Assembly (NCBI RefSeq): GCF_000772045.1
Contig: NZ_CP009754.1
Coordinates: forward strand, 4,836,001-4,900,000
DNA from: Streptomyces sp. CCM_MD2014
Lineage (GTDB): Bacteria > Actinomycetota > Actinomycetes > Streptomycetales > Streptomycetaceae
Length of the DNA: 64,000 nt
Direction: 5' to 3'
The translations under genes and the position numbers were made by a program. This document shows, one piece after another, positions 43,206 through 51,215 of the stretch; position 1 is the stretch's first letter; the number at the start of each line of letters is the position of its first letter. Below the pieces are notes generated by a model, which saw nothing but the letters and a program-made list of their open reading frames with translations, was not told the DNA's origin and did not search any database.

Positions 43206-44204
43206 GTGATCCTCACCCCGCTCGCCCTCGCCCCCGACCGCGACATCCCGGGCCCCGTCCTCACCGAACTCACCGCCCTCTACGCCTCCCAGCGTGCCTT
43301 CCACGCCCTCAGCGGCGACTTCCCCGACCCGGACGATGTCCGCCCGGAGCAGGTGGCGGCCGCGCTCGCCGACGAACTGGCGCGGCCCGGCGCGGAGGTG
43401 CTGCTCGCCCGGGACGCGAGCCGGCTCGTCGGGATCGCGGTGACGCTCGCCCGGCATCCCGACCCGTCCGACCCGGACCCGTGGATCGGGCTGCTGATGG
43501 TGGACGCGGGCCTGGCGCGGCAGGGGCACGGCCGACGGCTCGCGTCCCTCGTCGAGGACCGCTTCCGCGCCGCGGGCCGCACCGCCGTACGGCTCGCCGT
43601 TCTGGACGGCAACACCGCCGGACTCGCCTTCTGGACCGCGCTCGGCTACACAGCCCTGGACCACCGCCCCGACCTCGGAGCCGGCCGCCCCTGCACGGTG
43701 CTGCGCAAGGAACTGGAGAGCGACCGGCCGCGCACCCCGCGCCGCGCCGCCCGCGTCGCCGTCCTCGACCCCGAGGGTGCGGTCTTCCTCCTGCGCTACG
43801 ACAACGTCGAGGTCGGCGTGCACTGGGCGATGCCCGGCGGCGGCCTGGAGGCGGACGAGAGCCCCCGCGAGGGCGCCCTGCGCGAGGTGCGCGAGGAGAC
43901 CGGCTGGACCGACCTGGAGCCCGGCCCCCTGCTCTGCACCTGGGAACACGACTTCACCCACCTGGGCGTCGGGCCCGTCCGCCAGTACGAGCACGTCTAC
44001 GTCGCCCGGGGCCCCCGCCGCGAACCCGCCGGTCCCGGCCTCGCCGCCGCCCATGCCGCGGACGGCATCCTCACCTGGCGCTGGTGGACCCCGGCCGAAC
44101 TCGCCGAGGCGCCCGAGCCGCTCTGGCCGCCGGACCTGGCCCTGCTGCTCGAGGGCTACGAGGGCGGCGTCGGCCTCGAAGGCCTCGAAGGCCTCGAAGG
44201 GTGA
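43206..44204 (+). CDS. GNAT acetyltransferase-Nudix hydrolase fusion
   Basis: 332 residues from GTG 43206. Residues about 10-172 are a GNAT domain (GLLMVDAGLARQGHGRRLAS is the acetyl-CoA binding loop; LDGNTAGLAFWTALGY follows). Residues about 178-315 are a Nudix domain with a full Nudix box, GGGLEADESPREGALREVRE followed by ETGW. Both domains keep their key residues. The combination is uncommon and its substrates cannot be read. The C-terminus ends in GLE repeats encoded by a 9-bp microsatellite. It is convergent with the M1 peptidase, 3 bases apart. Confidence 0.85.
   Translation: MILTPLALAPDRDIPGPVLTELTALYASQRAFHALSGDFPDPDDVRPEQVAAALADELARPGAEVLLARDASRLVGIAVTLARHPDPSDPDPWIGLLMVDAGLARQGHGRRLASLVEDRFRAAGRTAVRLAVLDGNTAGLAFWTALGYTALDHRPDLGAGRPCTVLRKELESDRPRTPRRAARVAVLDPEGAVFLLRYDNVEVGVHWAMPGGGLEADESPREGALREVREETGWTDLEPGPLLCTWEHDFTHLGVGPVRQYEHVYVARGPRREPAGPGLAAAHAADGILTWRWWTPAELAEAPEPLWPPDLALLLEGYEGGVGLEGLEGLEG
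44172..44200 (+). repeat. 9-bp microsatellite at gene end
   Basis: Three perfect copies of GGCCTCGAA, plus GG, encode Gly-Leu-Glu repeats at the C-terminus of the fusion protein. Slippage adds or removes three residues in frame. Confidence 0.9.
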
Positions 44205-44207
44205 CCC

Positions 44208-45623
44208 TCACCGCCTGTCCGGCTTGCCGTCCCCGCGCAGCCAGTCCTCCCAGATCCCGGTGAAGTCCTCGTCCGGCGCCGACTTCTCCACGTACGCCGT
44301 GAAGTCCCCGGTGTCCGCGTTGCCGTGGCGGTGGGCGGCGGCCCAGCCGCTCAGCAGGTCCCAGAAGGCGTCGTCGCCGACCGTCTGGCGGATCTTGTGC
44401 AGGACCATCGCGCCGCGCTGGTAGACGGGGCTGTCCGAGATGTGCGCCGCGTCGGGCGGGTCCGCGGGAGGGAACGCCCAGATCGAGTCGTTCGCGTCCG
44501 CGTCGTCGTAGTACGTCCCGTCGTACAGCGCGTCGAAGGTCTCCTGGGCGGAGTCGCCGCCGTGGTCCTCCTCCCACAGCCACTCGGCGTAGGTGGCGAA
44601 ACCCTCGTTGAGCCACATGTCCCGCCAGGTCTTGGGGCTGACGGAGTTCCCGTACCACTGGTGGGCCAGCTCGTGGACGAGCAGGACGGTGTCGGGGGCG
44701 CCGGGGAAGTAGGGCCGGTTCTGGGTCTCCAGGGCGTACCCGGCGTCCTCGTCCCGGTCGACGATCGCGCCGGTGGCGGAGAAGGGGTAGGGGCCGAAGT
44801 TCTCCTGACCCCACGCCATGATCTCGGGGATCCGCTTCAGGACCTTCCGGCTCGCGTCGGCCTGCGTCGGGTCGACCGCCGTGTAGACGGACAGGCCGTC
44901 GTCGGTGGTGGAGCGGGCGGTCTCCCACTCGCCCACGGCGACCGTGACGACATGGCTCGCCATCGGCTCGGCGGTGTGCCAGGTGAACGTCGTACGGCCG
45001 TTCCGGGTCCGCTCGTCGCGCAGTTCGCCGTTGGAGACCGCGCCGAGGCCCTCCGGCACGGTCACCGCGAGGTCGTACGTCGCCTTGTCGGAGGGATGGT
45101 GGCTGCCGGGGAACCAGGCCATCGAGCCCGTCGGCTCACCCAGCCCGACCGCGCCGTCGGCGGTGGGCAGCCAGCCCTCCTCGGAGTCGTCGGGGTCGGT
45201 GACGGTCTGCGGCTCGCCGGAGTACCGGACGGTCACGCGGAACGTCTCCCCGTCGTGCAACTCGTCGGCCGGACGCACGGTCAGCTCCTGCCCGGCCCGG
45301 TTGAAGCGGGCGTCGCGGCCCTCGACCTCGACCGCCTCGACGTCCAGGCCCTTGAGGTCCAGGTTGAAGGCGGAGAGATCCTCGGTGGCCCGGGCGGTGA
45401 TCGCGGCGGTGCCGGTGAGGTGCCCGGCGTCGGCGTCCGTGTCGGGGTCGTAGTCCAGGGTCAGGTCGTAGTGGCCGATGTCGTAGCCGCCGTTGCCCGC
45501 CTTGGGGAAGTACGGGTCGCGCACCCCCGAGCCGCCGGGGGTGCCGTCGACCGAGCCGCCGCCACTGCATGCCGCGAGGGCGAGGGCGGTGGCGGCGGTC
45601 ACGAGCAGACGGGGGGTGCGCAC
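44208..45623 (-). CDS. M1-family metallopeptidase lipoprotein
   Basis: 471 residues from GTG 45623. An N-terminal signal with lipobox LAAC near residue 19 predicts a cell-surface lipoprotein. The zinc site is VLLVHELAHQWYGN, with the distant glutamate in LNEGFATYAEWL, the normal HExxH-18-E spacing of gluzincins. GSMAWFPGSHHPSDKATYDL sits where the substrate loop lies. The protein is shorter than aminopeptidase N and lacks the large C-terminal helical domain, like many actinobacterial secreted M1 members. Trims peptides outside the cell by inference. Confidence 0.9.
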   Translation of the reverse strand: MRTPRLLVTAATALALAACSGGGSVDGTPGGSGVRDPYFPKAGNGGYDIGHYDLTLDYDPDTDADAGHLTGTAAITARATEDLSAFNLDLKGLDVEAVEVEGRDARFNRAGQELTVRPADELHDGETFRVTVRYSGEPQTVTDPDDSEEGWLPTADGAVGLGEPTGSMAWFPGSHHPSDKATYDLAVTVPEGLGAVSNGELRDERTRNGRTTFTWHTAEPMASHVVTVAVGEWETARSTTDDGLSVYTAVDPTQADASRKVLKRIPEIMAWGQENFGPYPFSATGAIVDRDEDAGYALETQNRPYFPGAPDTVLLVHELAHQWYGNSVSPKTWRDMWLNEGFATYAEWLWEEDHGGDSAQETFDALYDGTYYDDADANDSIWAFPPADPPDAAHISDSPVYQRGAMVLHKIRQTVGDDAFWDLLSGWAAAHRHGNADTGDFTAYVEKSAPDEDFTGIWEDWLRGDGKPDRR

Positions 45624-45641
45624 CTCGTGATCCTATGGGGC

Positions 45642-45655
45642 GTTTCACGTGAAAC
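45642..45655. promoter_or_regulatory. parS-like ParB binding site
   Basis: The exact 14-bp palindrome GTTTCACGTGAAAC, extended to an 11-bp-arm palindrome (45638-45659). It matches the core of the Streptomyces parS sequence bound by ParB in the origin-proximal chromosome. It lies between the M1 peptidase start and the hbpS stop, as parS sites often lie in intergenic DNA. Confidence 0.8.
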
Positions 45656-45723
45656 GCCCGCTGGGACCGGCTGCGGGGAGCCGAGGGGGCCGGGAGGTGG
45701 TGGTTCAGCGCGTGCCGGCGAGC

Positions 45724-46293
45724 CTAGTTCAGCGCCGCCGCGCCCGCCCGGGCGAACTTCTCGTCCAGGGTGCCCGAAGGCGCGCCCGCGACGCCGATGC
45801 CGGCGATCGGTGCCTTGCCCGCGGTGACCGGCACCCCGCCGCCCAGGAACAGCGTGCCGGGGATGTCCTTCAGGTTCGGGGCGTTCTCCAGGCGGCCCTC
45901 CAGCTCGCTGGTCGGGGCGTTCCAGGAGACGGCCGTGAACGCCTTCCTCTCGGCCGACTCGTAGGACTGCGGGCCGGCGCCGTCACCGCGCATCGTGAGG
46001 ATCGTGTTGCCGTTGCGGTCGACGACCGCGACCGTGATCCGCTGGCCTTCCTTCTCGGCGGCCTTCAGCGCGGCCTGCGCGGCCTCGGTGGCGGCGTCGA
46101 TCGTCAGGTGCGTGGAGGTGGTGGTGTCACGCTTGCCGGCCGCGGTGGCGGGAGCGGCGGACACCGCGGCGTCCTGGGCGCTCTCGGGGGCGGAGGCGTT
46201 CGCGGCCACCGTGCCGAAGGTGCCGGCGGCGACGGCGGCGAGCACGGCACCACCGGTGGCGACGCGGGCACGACGGGAGAGGGTCTTCTTCAT
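45724..46293 (-). CDS. hbpS: Secreted haem-binding protein HbpS (GlcG/HbpS family)
   Basis: 189 residues. A Sec signal peptide (MKKTLSRRARVATGGAVLAA) is followed by a GlcG/HbpS domain: LTIDAATEAAQAALKAAEKE, TVAVVDRNGNTILTMRGDGA, ERKAFTAVSWNAPTSELE and GGGVPVTAGKAPIAGIGVAG. In S. reticuli and S. coelicolor HbpS is an octameric extracellular haem/iron-binding protein that interacts with the sensor kinase SenS and lowers oxidative stress. The divergent genes here are senS and senR, exactly that arrangement. Confidence 0.9.
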   Translation of the reverse strand: MKKTLSRRARVATGGAVLAAVAAGTFGTVAANASAPESAQDAAVSAAPATAAGKRDTTTSTHLTIDAATEAAQAALKAAEKEGQRITVAVVDRNGNTILTMRGDGAGPQSYESAERKAFTAVSWNAPTSELEGRLENAPNLKDIPGTLFLGGGVPVTAGKAPIAGIGVAGAPSGTLDEKFARAGAAALN

Positions 46294-46544
46294 GGCGGGC
46301 TGCTCCTCCGGGTGGGGCGGTCGGGTTCGTGCTCTCCACTCTCCGGCCGGGACCGGGGGCGCACGGTCGACGTTCCGGCTGCTCGTGGGCGGCGGAACGG
46401 GTGACGGCGGGGTCGTCCGATCGGTTGACCCGGAGGGCGTCCGAGCAGGGCACCATGGGAGTGTTCACGCAGCTCAGCGGTCTTCTGCGGCACGTTGTGG
46501 GACGGCAACGGCAGGAGACACGGGCACAAGGAGGCGGGTGCCGG

Positions 46545-47840
46545 ATGCCGAAGCCGTACGACCCCCCGGACGCCCGGTGGCTCGGCGCCGTCATGCACGT
46601 GGCGTTCTTCCTGCTGCTCGGCGGTGCCCTCGCCCGTTTCCTGCTGCGCCACCCCGGTGAGCCGCGCACCCCGTGGATCTTCGCCCTGTCCCTCACCCTC
46701 GCGGCGCTGCACCTGCTCGGGCCGGTCCTGAGCGGTCCCCAGCCGTCCGGTCCCCAGCCGTCCGGCCCCGGCACTGTGCCCGCCCGGCCTCGCCTGGCCT
46801 GGCTGGGGCTGGTGGTCGCGGTCTGGATGGTGCTGGTCGTGCTCGCGCCCAGCTTCGCCTGGTGTGCGGTGCCCCTCTTCTACACCGGCCTGCGCACCCT
46901 GCCGGTCCGGGCGGCGCTCGTCCTGGTCACCGTCCTGACGGTGTTCGTCGTCGCCGCGCAGCTGCGGCTCGCGGGGGGCTTCGACCCGAACCTGCTGCTC
47001 GCCCCGCCCGCCGTCGCCGCCATCGCCGCCGCCGTGTTCCTGCACACCGAACGGCAGGCGGCCCGGCAGCGCCTCCTGATCGACGACCTGATCCGCACCC
47101 GCCGCGAACTCGCCGCCTCCGAGCGACGCGAGGGCACCCTCGCCGAGCGCCAGCGGTTGTCGATGGAGATCCACGACAGTCTCGCCCAGGGGCTGTCCAG
47201 CCAGCGGATGCTGCTCCAGGCCGCCGAACGGATCTGGGAGTCGGACCCGGACAAGGCCCGCATCCACGTCCGGGGCGCCGCCTCCGTCGCCGAGCACAAC
47301 CTGGCCGAGGCCCGCCGCTTCGTCCACGACCTGGCCCCGGCCGACCTCGCCCGCGGCGGCGGGCTAGAGGCGGCGTTGCGGACGCTGGCCGAGCGGGAGT
47401 CCGGCGACCACCTCGCCGTGCGCGTCCACGTCGAGGCCGGTGCCCGCGTCCCGGCGCTGCCCGCCCGCGTCGAGTCGGCGCTGCTGCGCGTCGCCCAGGG
47501 CGCCCTGGCCAACGTCCGGGAACACGCGGGGGCCGCCAACGCCGCGCTCAGCCTCACCCTCCTCGACGACGAGGTCGTCCTGGACGTCACCGACGACGGG
47601 CACGGCTTCGACCCGGCACGGCCGTCCGAGGCCGGCGCCGGGGTCCGCGGACACGGACTGCCCGCCATGCGCGCCCGGTTGCGCCAGCTCGGCGGCACCC
47701 TGACCGTCGAGTCCGCGCCCGGCGAGGGCACCGCCCTGTCCGCCGCCGTGCCCCTGGACCCGTCCCGAACCGACCCGCCGGACCCGGCAGACCCGCCCTC
47801 CCCGCCGGACCCGGCCGACCCGCAGGAGGCCCCCCGATGA
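46545..47840 (+). CDS. senS: Sensor histidine kinase SenS
   Basis: 431 residues from ATG 46545, preceded by AAGGAGG; an upstream in-frame ATG at 46455 lacks such a site. About five membrane helices occupy residues 10-165 with short loops. The cytoplasmic part has the HisKA_3 phospho-acceptor (RLSMEIHDSLAQGLSSQRML) and an HATPase (DVTDDGHGFD, GHGLPAMRARLRQLGG). The C-terminus is Pro/Asp-rich. It forms a two-component system with SenR, whose ATG overlaps its stop (ATGA). HbpS, encoded divergently, modulates the kinase according to redox state and haem. Identification follows from gene trio and topology. Confidence 0.88.
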   Translation: MPKPYDPPDARWLGAVMHVAFFLLLGGALARFLLRHPGEPRTPWIFALSLTLAALHLLGPVLSGPQPSGPQPSGPGTVPARPRLAWLGLVVAVWMVLVVLAPSFAWCAVPLFYTGLRTLPVRAALVLVTVLTVFVVAAQLRLAGGFDPNLLLAPPAVAAIAAAVFLHTERQAARQRLLIDDLIRTRRELAASERREGTLAERQRLSMEIHDSLAQGLSSQRMLLQAAERIWESDPDKARIHVRGAASVAEHNLAEARRFVHDLAPADLARGGGLEAALRTLAERESGDHLAVRVHVEAGARVPALPARVESALLRVAQGALANVREHAGAANAALSLTLLDDEVVLDVTDDGHGFDPARPSEAGAGVRGHGLPAMRARLRQLGGTLTVESAPGEGTALSAAVPLDPSRTDPPDPADPPSPPDPADPQEAPR

Positions 47841-48490
47841 CCGACCCGGCAGCCGGCGGACCCGCCCCCGTCCGCCTCCTGGTCTGCGACGACCACGTCG
47901 TCGTACGCGCCGGACTCCTCGCCCTGCTCGACAGCGCCCCGGGCATCGAGGTGGTCGGCGAGGCGGGCACCGGCGAGGAGGCGCTCGCGCTCACCGCACG
48001 ACTGGAGCCGGACGTCGTCCTGATGGACCTTCAGCTCGGCGCGGGCATCGACGGCGTGGAGACCACCCGCCGCCTCACCGCGGGCACCGGCCGTGCGCCG
48101 CACGTCCTCGTCCTGACCACGTACGACACCGACGCCGACATCACCCGCGCCATCGAGGCGGGCGCGACCGGCTACCTGCTGAAGGCCGAGCGCCCCGAGG
48201 AGCTGTTCGCGGCCATCCACGCCGCCGCCCAGGGCCGTACGGCGCTGTCCGGGCCGGTCGCCGGCCGGGTCATGGCCAGCCTGCGCAAGCCGAGGCCCGC
48301 CCTCACCGAGCGCGAGCGCGACATCCTGGCCCAGCTCGCCACCGGACTCGGCAACCGGGAGATCGCCCGCGCCCTGTTCATCAGCGAGGCCACGGTGAAG
48401 ACGCATCTGCGCCGCATCTACGACAAGCTCGGCGTCGACACCCGCGCGGGCGCGGTCGCGGTGGCCAAGGAGCAGCGCCTGCTGCCGTGA
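47837..48490 (+). CDS. senR: Response regulator SenR (NarL/LuxR)
   Basis: 217 residues. The receiver domain is intact: DD in VCDDHVVVRAG, phosphoacceptor in DVVLMDLQLG, LTTYDTDADI and LLKAERPEEL with the conserved Lys. A LuxR helix-turn-helix follows (LTERERDILAQLATGLGN, SEATVKTHLRRIYDKLG). It is the partner of SenS and regulates oxidative-stress genes and hbpS in the studied species. A strong terminator lies 8 bases downstream. Confidence 0.92.
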   Translation: MTDPAAGGPAPVRLLVCDDHVVVRAGLLALLDSAPGIEVVGEAGTGEEALALTARLEPDVVLMDLQLGAGIDGVETTRRLTAGTGRAPHVLVLTTYDTDADITRAIEAGATGYLLKAERPEELFAAIHAAAQGRTALSGPVAGRVMASLRKPRPALTERERDILAQLATGLGNREIARALFISEATVKTHLRRIYDKLGVDTRAGAVAVAKEQRLLP

Positions 48491-48497
48491 CGGGACG

Positions 48498-48537
48498 CAC
48501 GCAGGCCCCCCGGCCGGACGTCCGGGGGGCCTGCGTG
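48498..48537. terminator. Terminator between senR and terD
   Basis: A perfect 16-bp stem (48498-48513 with 48522-48537) with an 8-base loop between convergent genes. Very stable and probably bidirectional. Confidence 0.85.
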
Positions 48538-48559
48538 TGCGGCGAAGCGACGGGGAACG

Positions 48560-49135
48560 TCAGACGTTCACACCGAAGTCCTGGGCGATGCCCACGAGGC
48601 CCGAGGCGTAGCCCTGGCCGACGGCGCGGAACTTCCACTCGGCGCCGTTGCGGTACAGCTCGCCGAAGACCATGGCGGTCTCGGTGGCCGCGTCCTCGGA
48701 CAGGTCGTAGCGGGCGATCTCGGCGCCGCCGGCCTGGTTGACGATGCGGATGTAGGCGTTGCGCACCTGGCCGAAGTTCTGCGAGCGGTTCTCGGCGTCG
48801 TAGATCGAGACCGGGAAGACGATCTTGTCGATGTCGGCCGGGAGACCCGCCAGGTTGACGTTGATCGCCTCGTCGTCGCCGGCGCCCTCACCCGTGCGGT
48901 TGTCACCGGTGTGGACGATCGTGTTGTCCGGCGTCTGCTTGTTGTTGAAGAAGACGAAGTGGGCGTCGGAGTAGACCTTGCCCTGCGTGTTGACCGCGAT
49001 CGCGGAGGCGTCGAGGTCGAAGTCGGTGCCGGTGGTGGTGCGGACGTCCCAGCCGAGCCCCACGGTGACTTCGGTCAGGCCCGGAGCCTCCTTGGTGAGC
49101 GAGACGTTGCCACCCTTGGACAGGCTTACAGCCAT
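48560..49135 (-). CDS. TerD-family stress protein
   Basis: 191 residues starting MAVSLSKGGNVSLTKEAPGL, the family hallmark. Calcium-binding acidic motifs are visible: GTDFDLDASAIAV and HTGDNRTGEGAGDDEAINV. FFNNKQTPDNTIVH and GLVGIAQDFGVNV are also conserved. TerD proteins bind calcium and are linked to tellurite, oxidative and developmental stress in Streptomyces, which has many paralogues. It lies alone behind its own promoter region (49136-49291). Confidence 0.93.
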   Translation of the reverse strand: MAVSLSKGGNVSLTKEAPGLTEVTVGLGWDVRTTTGTDFDLDASAIAVNTQGKVYSDAHFVFFNNKQTPDNTIVHTGDNRTGEGAGDDEAINVNLAGLPADIDKIVFPVSIYDAENRSQNFGQVRNAYIRIVNQAGGAEIARYDLSEDAATETAMVFGELYRNGAEWKFRAVGQGYASGLVGIAQDFGVNV

Positions 49136-49291
49136 TGTTGGGAGTCCCTTCCCTCGTTTACGTACGGCAAGAAAGCTACAGCTACCACCATGAACGTCGA
49201 GAGGGGTCCACAAGGTTCCGCCTCTCTTTACTTTCTTTACCGAGAGCGGGCCCGGATATTGGGATGACGCGGGCCCTCGGGGAACGGGAAC

Positions 49292-49729
49292 ATGGAAGGC
49301 ATGTCCGGTCCCCATGTCATCCGCGGCTCCGTCTCCCTGCCCGAGGCCGAGCTCGTGTGGCGTTTCTCGCGCTCCTCGGGGCCCGGCGGGCAGCACGTCA
49401 ACACCACGGACACGGCGGTGGAACTGCGCTTCGACCTGGCGCGCACCGAGGCCCTGCCCGAAGTGTGGAAGCGGCGGGCGCTGGAGCGGCTGGCAGGGCG
49501 GCTGTCCGGCGGGATCGTCACCGTCCGGGCCTCCGAGCACCGCTCCCAGTGGCGCAACCGCGAGGCCGCCGCAGTACGCCTCGCCGCCCTCCTCGCCGAG
49601 GCCACCGCGCCGCCGCCCCGGCCCCGCAGGCCGACCCGGATCCCGCGCGGCATCAACGAACGCCGGCTGCGGGAGAAGAAGCAGCGCTCCGAGACCAAGC
49701 GGGGGCGCTCCCCGAAGAACTGGGACTGA
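49292..49729 (+). CDS. ArfB/YaeJ-like peptidyl-tRNA hydrolase (class I release factor domain)
   Basis: 145 residues. The GGQ motif is in RSSGPGGQHVNTTDTAV, which contacts the peptidyl-transferase centre. The C-terminal tail is basic (INERRLREKKQRSETKRGRS), as in ArfB, where it enters the empty mRNA channel of stalled ribosomes. There is no codon-recognition domain. A second ATG at 49301 is an alternative start. It should rescue non-stop ribosomes in addition to tmRNA. Confidence 0.9.
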   Translation: MEGMSGPHVIRGSVSLPEAELVWRFSRSSGPGGQHVNTTDTAVELRFDLARTEALPEVWKRRALERLAGRLSGGIVTVRASEHRSQWRNREAAAVRLAALLAEATAPPPRPRRPTRIPRGINERRLREKKQRSETKRGRSPKNWD

Positions 49730-49736
49730 CGCCCGG

Positions 49737-50219
49737 TCAGTGGCCCGGCCGGTCCAGCTCCAGCACGCCGACCGTCTCCTCCCCGGCCTTCTCGCCGTTC
49801 GGACGAAAGCCCAGGTTCAGGTAGAAGTCCTCGGGGCCGTGCGCACCGGGGTGCCAGGTGACGAAGCACTCCTCGCCGCCGCGGCGCCGGACCTCGGCGG
49901 CCACCGACTCCACGGCGAAGCGGCCGTATCCCCGGCCCTGTTGCCCCGCGTCGATGTTCAGGCGCCACAGGCCCGAGCGCAGCGCGCTGCCGTCGTCGTA
50001 CCAGTCGATGCCGAAGAAGGCCATGAGGAAGCCGACGGGGCGGTCGCCGTCGAGGATCAGACGCGGCCAGGCCTTCTCACCGTGGACGTACGCCTCGGCG
50101 AGGGACTTCACGACCGGGGAGACGGCGAACTCCTGGTCGGGCCGCACCCGTATCGCGAGGGCGGCCTCGATGTTCGCGGGAGTGATCGGCTCGAGTCGCA
50201 CCCCGGTACTCGTCGTCAT
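49737..50219 (-). CDS. GNAT N-acetyltransferase
   Basis: 160 residues. LNIDAGQQGRGYGRFAVE gives the acetyl-CoA-binding Q/RxxGxG/A loop, and DFYLNLGFRPNGEKAGEE the terminal motif. The NIEAALAIRVRPDQEFAV start and FLMAFFGIDWYDD segment resemble spermidine/diamine acetyltransferase-like (SpeG/PaiA-like) proteins. Substrate is not certain. It is convergent with the ArfB-like gene, 7 bases apart. Confidence 0.85.
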   Translation of the reverse strand: MTTSTGVRLEPITPANIEAALAIRVRPDQEFAVSPVVKSLAEAYVHGEKAWPRLILDGDRPVGFLMAFFGIDWYDDGSALRSGLWRLNIDAGQQGRGYGRFAVESVAAEVRRRGGEECFVTWHPGAHGPEDFYLNLGFRPNGEKAGEETVGVLELDRPGH

Positions 50220-50268
50220 GCGCGCACCCTAGGCGGGGCGCGGGGGCACGAGCGAGCGATTTCCCCGC

Positions 50269-50877
50269 TCAGCCCAGCTGCCGGTACCGCCCCCGGAAGT
50301 AGGTGAGCGGCCCCCCGTCCGCGCTCGGCAGCGCGGCCGTCAGGACCCGGCCGATCACGAGCGTGTGGTCGCCGGCCGGCACCCGCCGCTCGGTGCGGCA
50401 CTCCAGGGTCGCCAGGGCGCCGCCCGCCAGCGGCGCCCCGGTCGCCCCTCCCCGCACGTACGGGATGTCCGCGAACAGCAGGCGGTCGCTGACGCGGCCC
50501 TTCATCGCGAAGCGGCCCGCGATGTGCCGCTGGCTCTCGGAGAGGACGGAGACCGCCCACAGGGGCTGTTCGTCGAGGAGGTCGTCCATGCGGGAGCCCT
50601 CGCGCAGGCTGACCAGGACCAGCGGCGGGTCCAGGGAGACCGACATGAAGGCGGTGGCCGTCATGCCGACGTCCTCGCCGCGCGGCGCCAGGGGGTCGTC
50701 GGGGTCCAGCGGCGGCTCCTGCGCGGTCACCAGCACCACGCCCGAGGCCAGCCGGGACATGGCGGCACGGAACTCCTCGTTGCTCACCCCCTCAGCATGC
50801 CCGGAGGCGGGCGACGGGAACGGAGACGCGGGGGACGTGAGGGCCCCGGGGGACGTGAGAGAGGGAGTGTTCGGCAC
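50269..50877 (-). CDS. Flavin reductase-family protein (FMN-binding split barrel)
   Basis: 202 residues from GTG 50877; GTG 50787 (MSNEEFRAAMSRLASG) is an alternative start that removes a Pro/Ser-rich N-terminal stretch. The FMN-binding split barrel is recognised from FRAAMSRLASGVVLVTA, MTATAFMSVSLDPPLVLVSL, GRFAMKGRVSD, and GDHTLVIGRVL. Such enzymes supply reduced flavin to monooxygenases; no partner is encoded nearby. Confidence 0.85.
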   Translation of the reverse strand: MPNTPSLTSPGALTSPASPFPSPASGHAEGVSNEEFRAAMSRLASGVVLVTAQEPPLDPDDPLAPRGEDVGMTATAFMSVSLDPPLVLVSLREGSRMDDLLDEQPLWAVSVLSESQRHIAGRFAMKGRVSDRLLFADIPYVRGGATGAPLAGGALATLECRTERRVPAGDHTLVIGRVLTAALPSADGGPLTYFRGRYRQLG

Positions 50878-51215
50878 CCCGTCACGCTAGTCTCCGGTGC
50901 GTGCGCCCGGCATCGGACCCCGGTCCGAACCGGGACCTAGGACCACGGGAGGAGGCCGGGGGAGGAGACGTGCGCATACCCACAAACTTTGCGTTCGGTA
51001 AACGCACAGGGAAAGCGCGGAATCCCCACTCAATTGTTCAGGTTTCGCTGTGACTTGAGTCACAAGGGGCGGTAATTGTTGACCCTGTGTACCGAGTGGG
51101 GAGCGCGCTGTGATTCAGTGGCGGGGAACCTGCAAGAGCACGATCCGGGGCACCATCAGTAAAGGCGCCGAAGAGAACCCTTGATTCACTGCGAGGTCTC
51201 GGGGGGAGGGCGAGC
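50878..51215. other. Long intergenic region upstream of cdgB
   Basis: A 338-base region between the divergent flavin reductase and cdgB genes. It is markedly more A/T-rich around 50975-51090 than its neighbours, as expected for regulated promoters. It holds the BldD-like palindrome listed separately and a TTGTTGACC stretch at about 51079 that could be a -35 element. No other structure stands out. Confidence 0.6.
51050..51063. promoter_or_regulatory. BldD-box-like palindrome upstream of cdgB
   Basis: GTGACTTGAGTCAC: perfect 6-bp arms (GTGACT/AGTCAC) with a 2-base centre, 152 bases before the cdgB start. It fits the half-site pattern of BldD boxes (GTGAC...GTCAC). BldD with cyclic-di-GMP represses cdgB in S. 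coelicolor, so the site closes a feedback loop. Confidence 0.75.

Noticed and set aside
42054..44054. 666-residue minus-strand open frame
   Set aside because: It runs opposite the alcohol dehydrogenase and GNAT-Nudix genes, both with clear motifs, and shows only biased composition.
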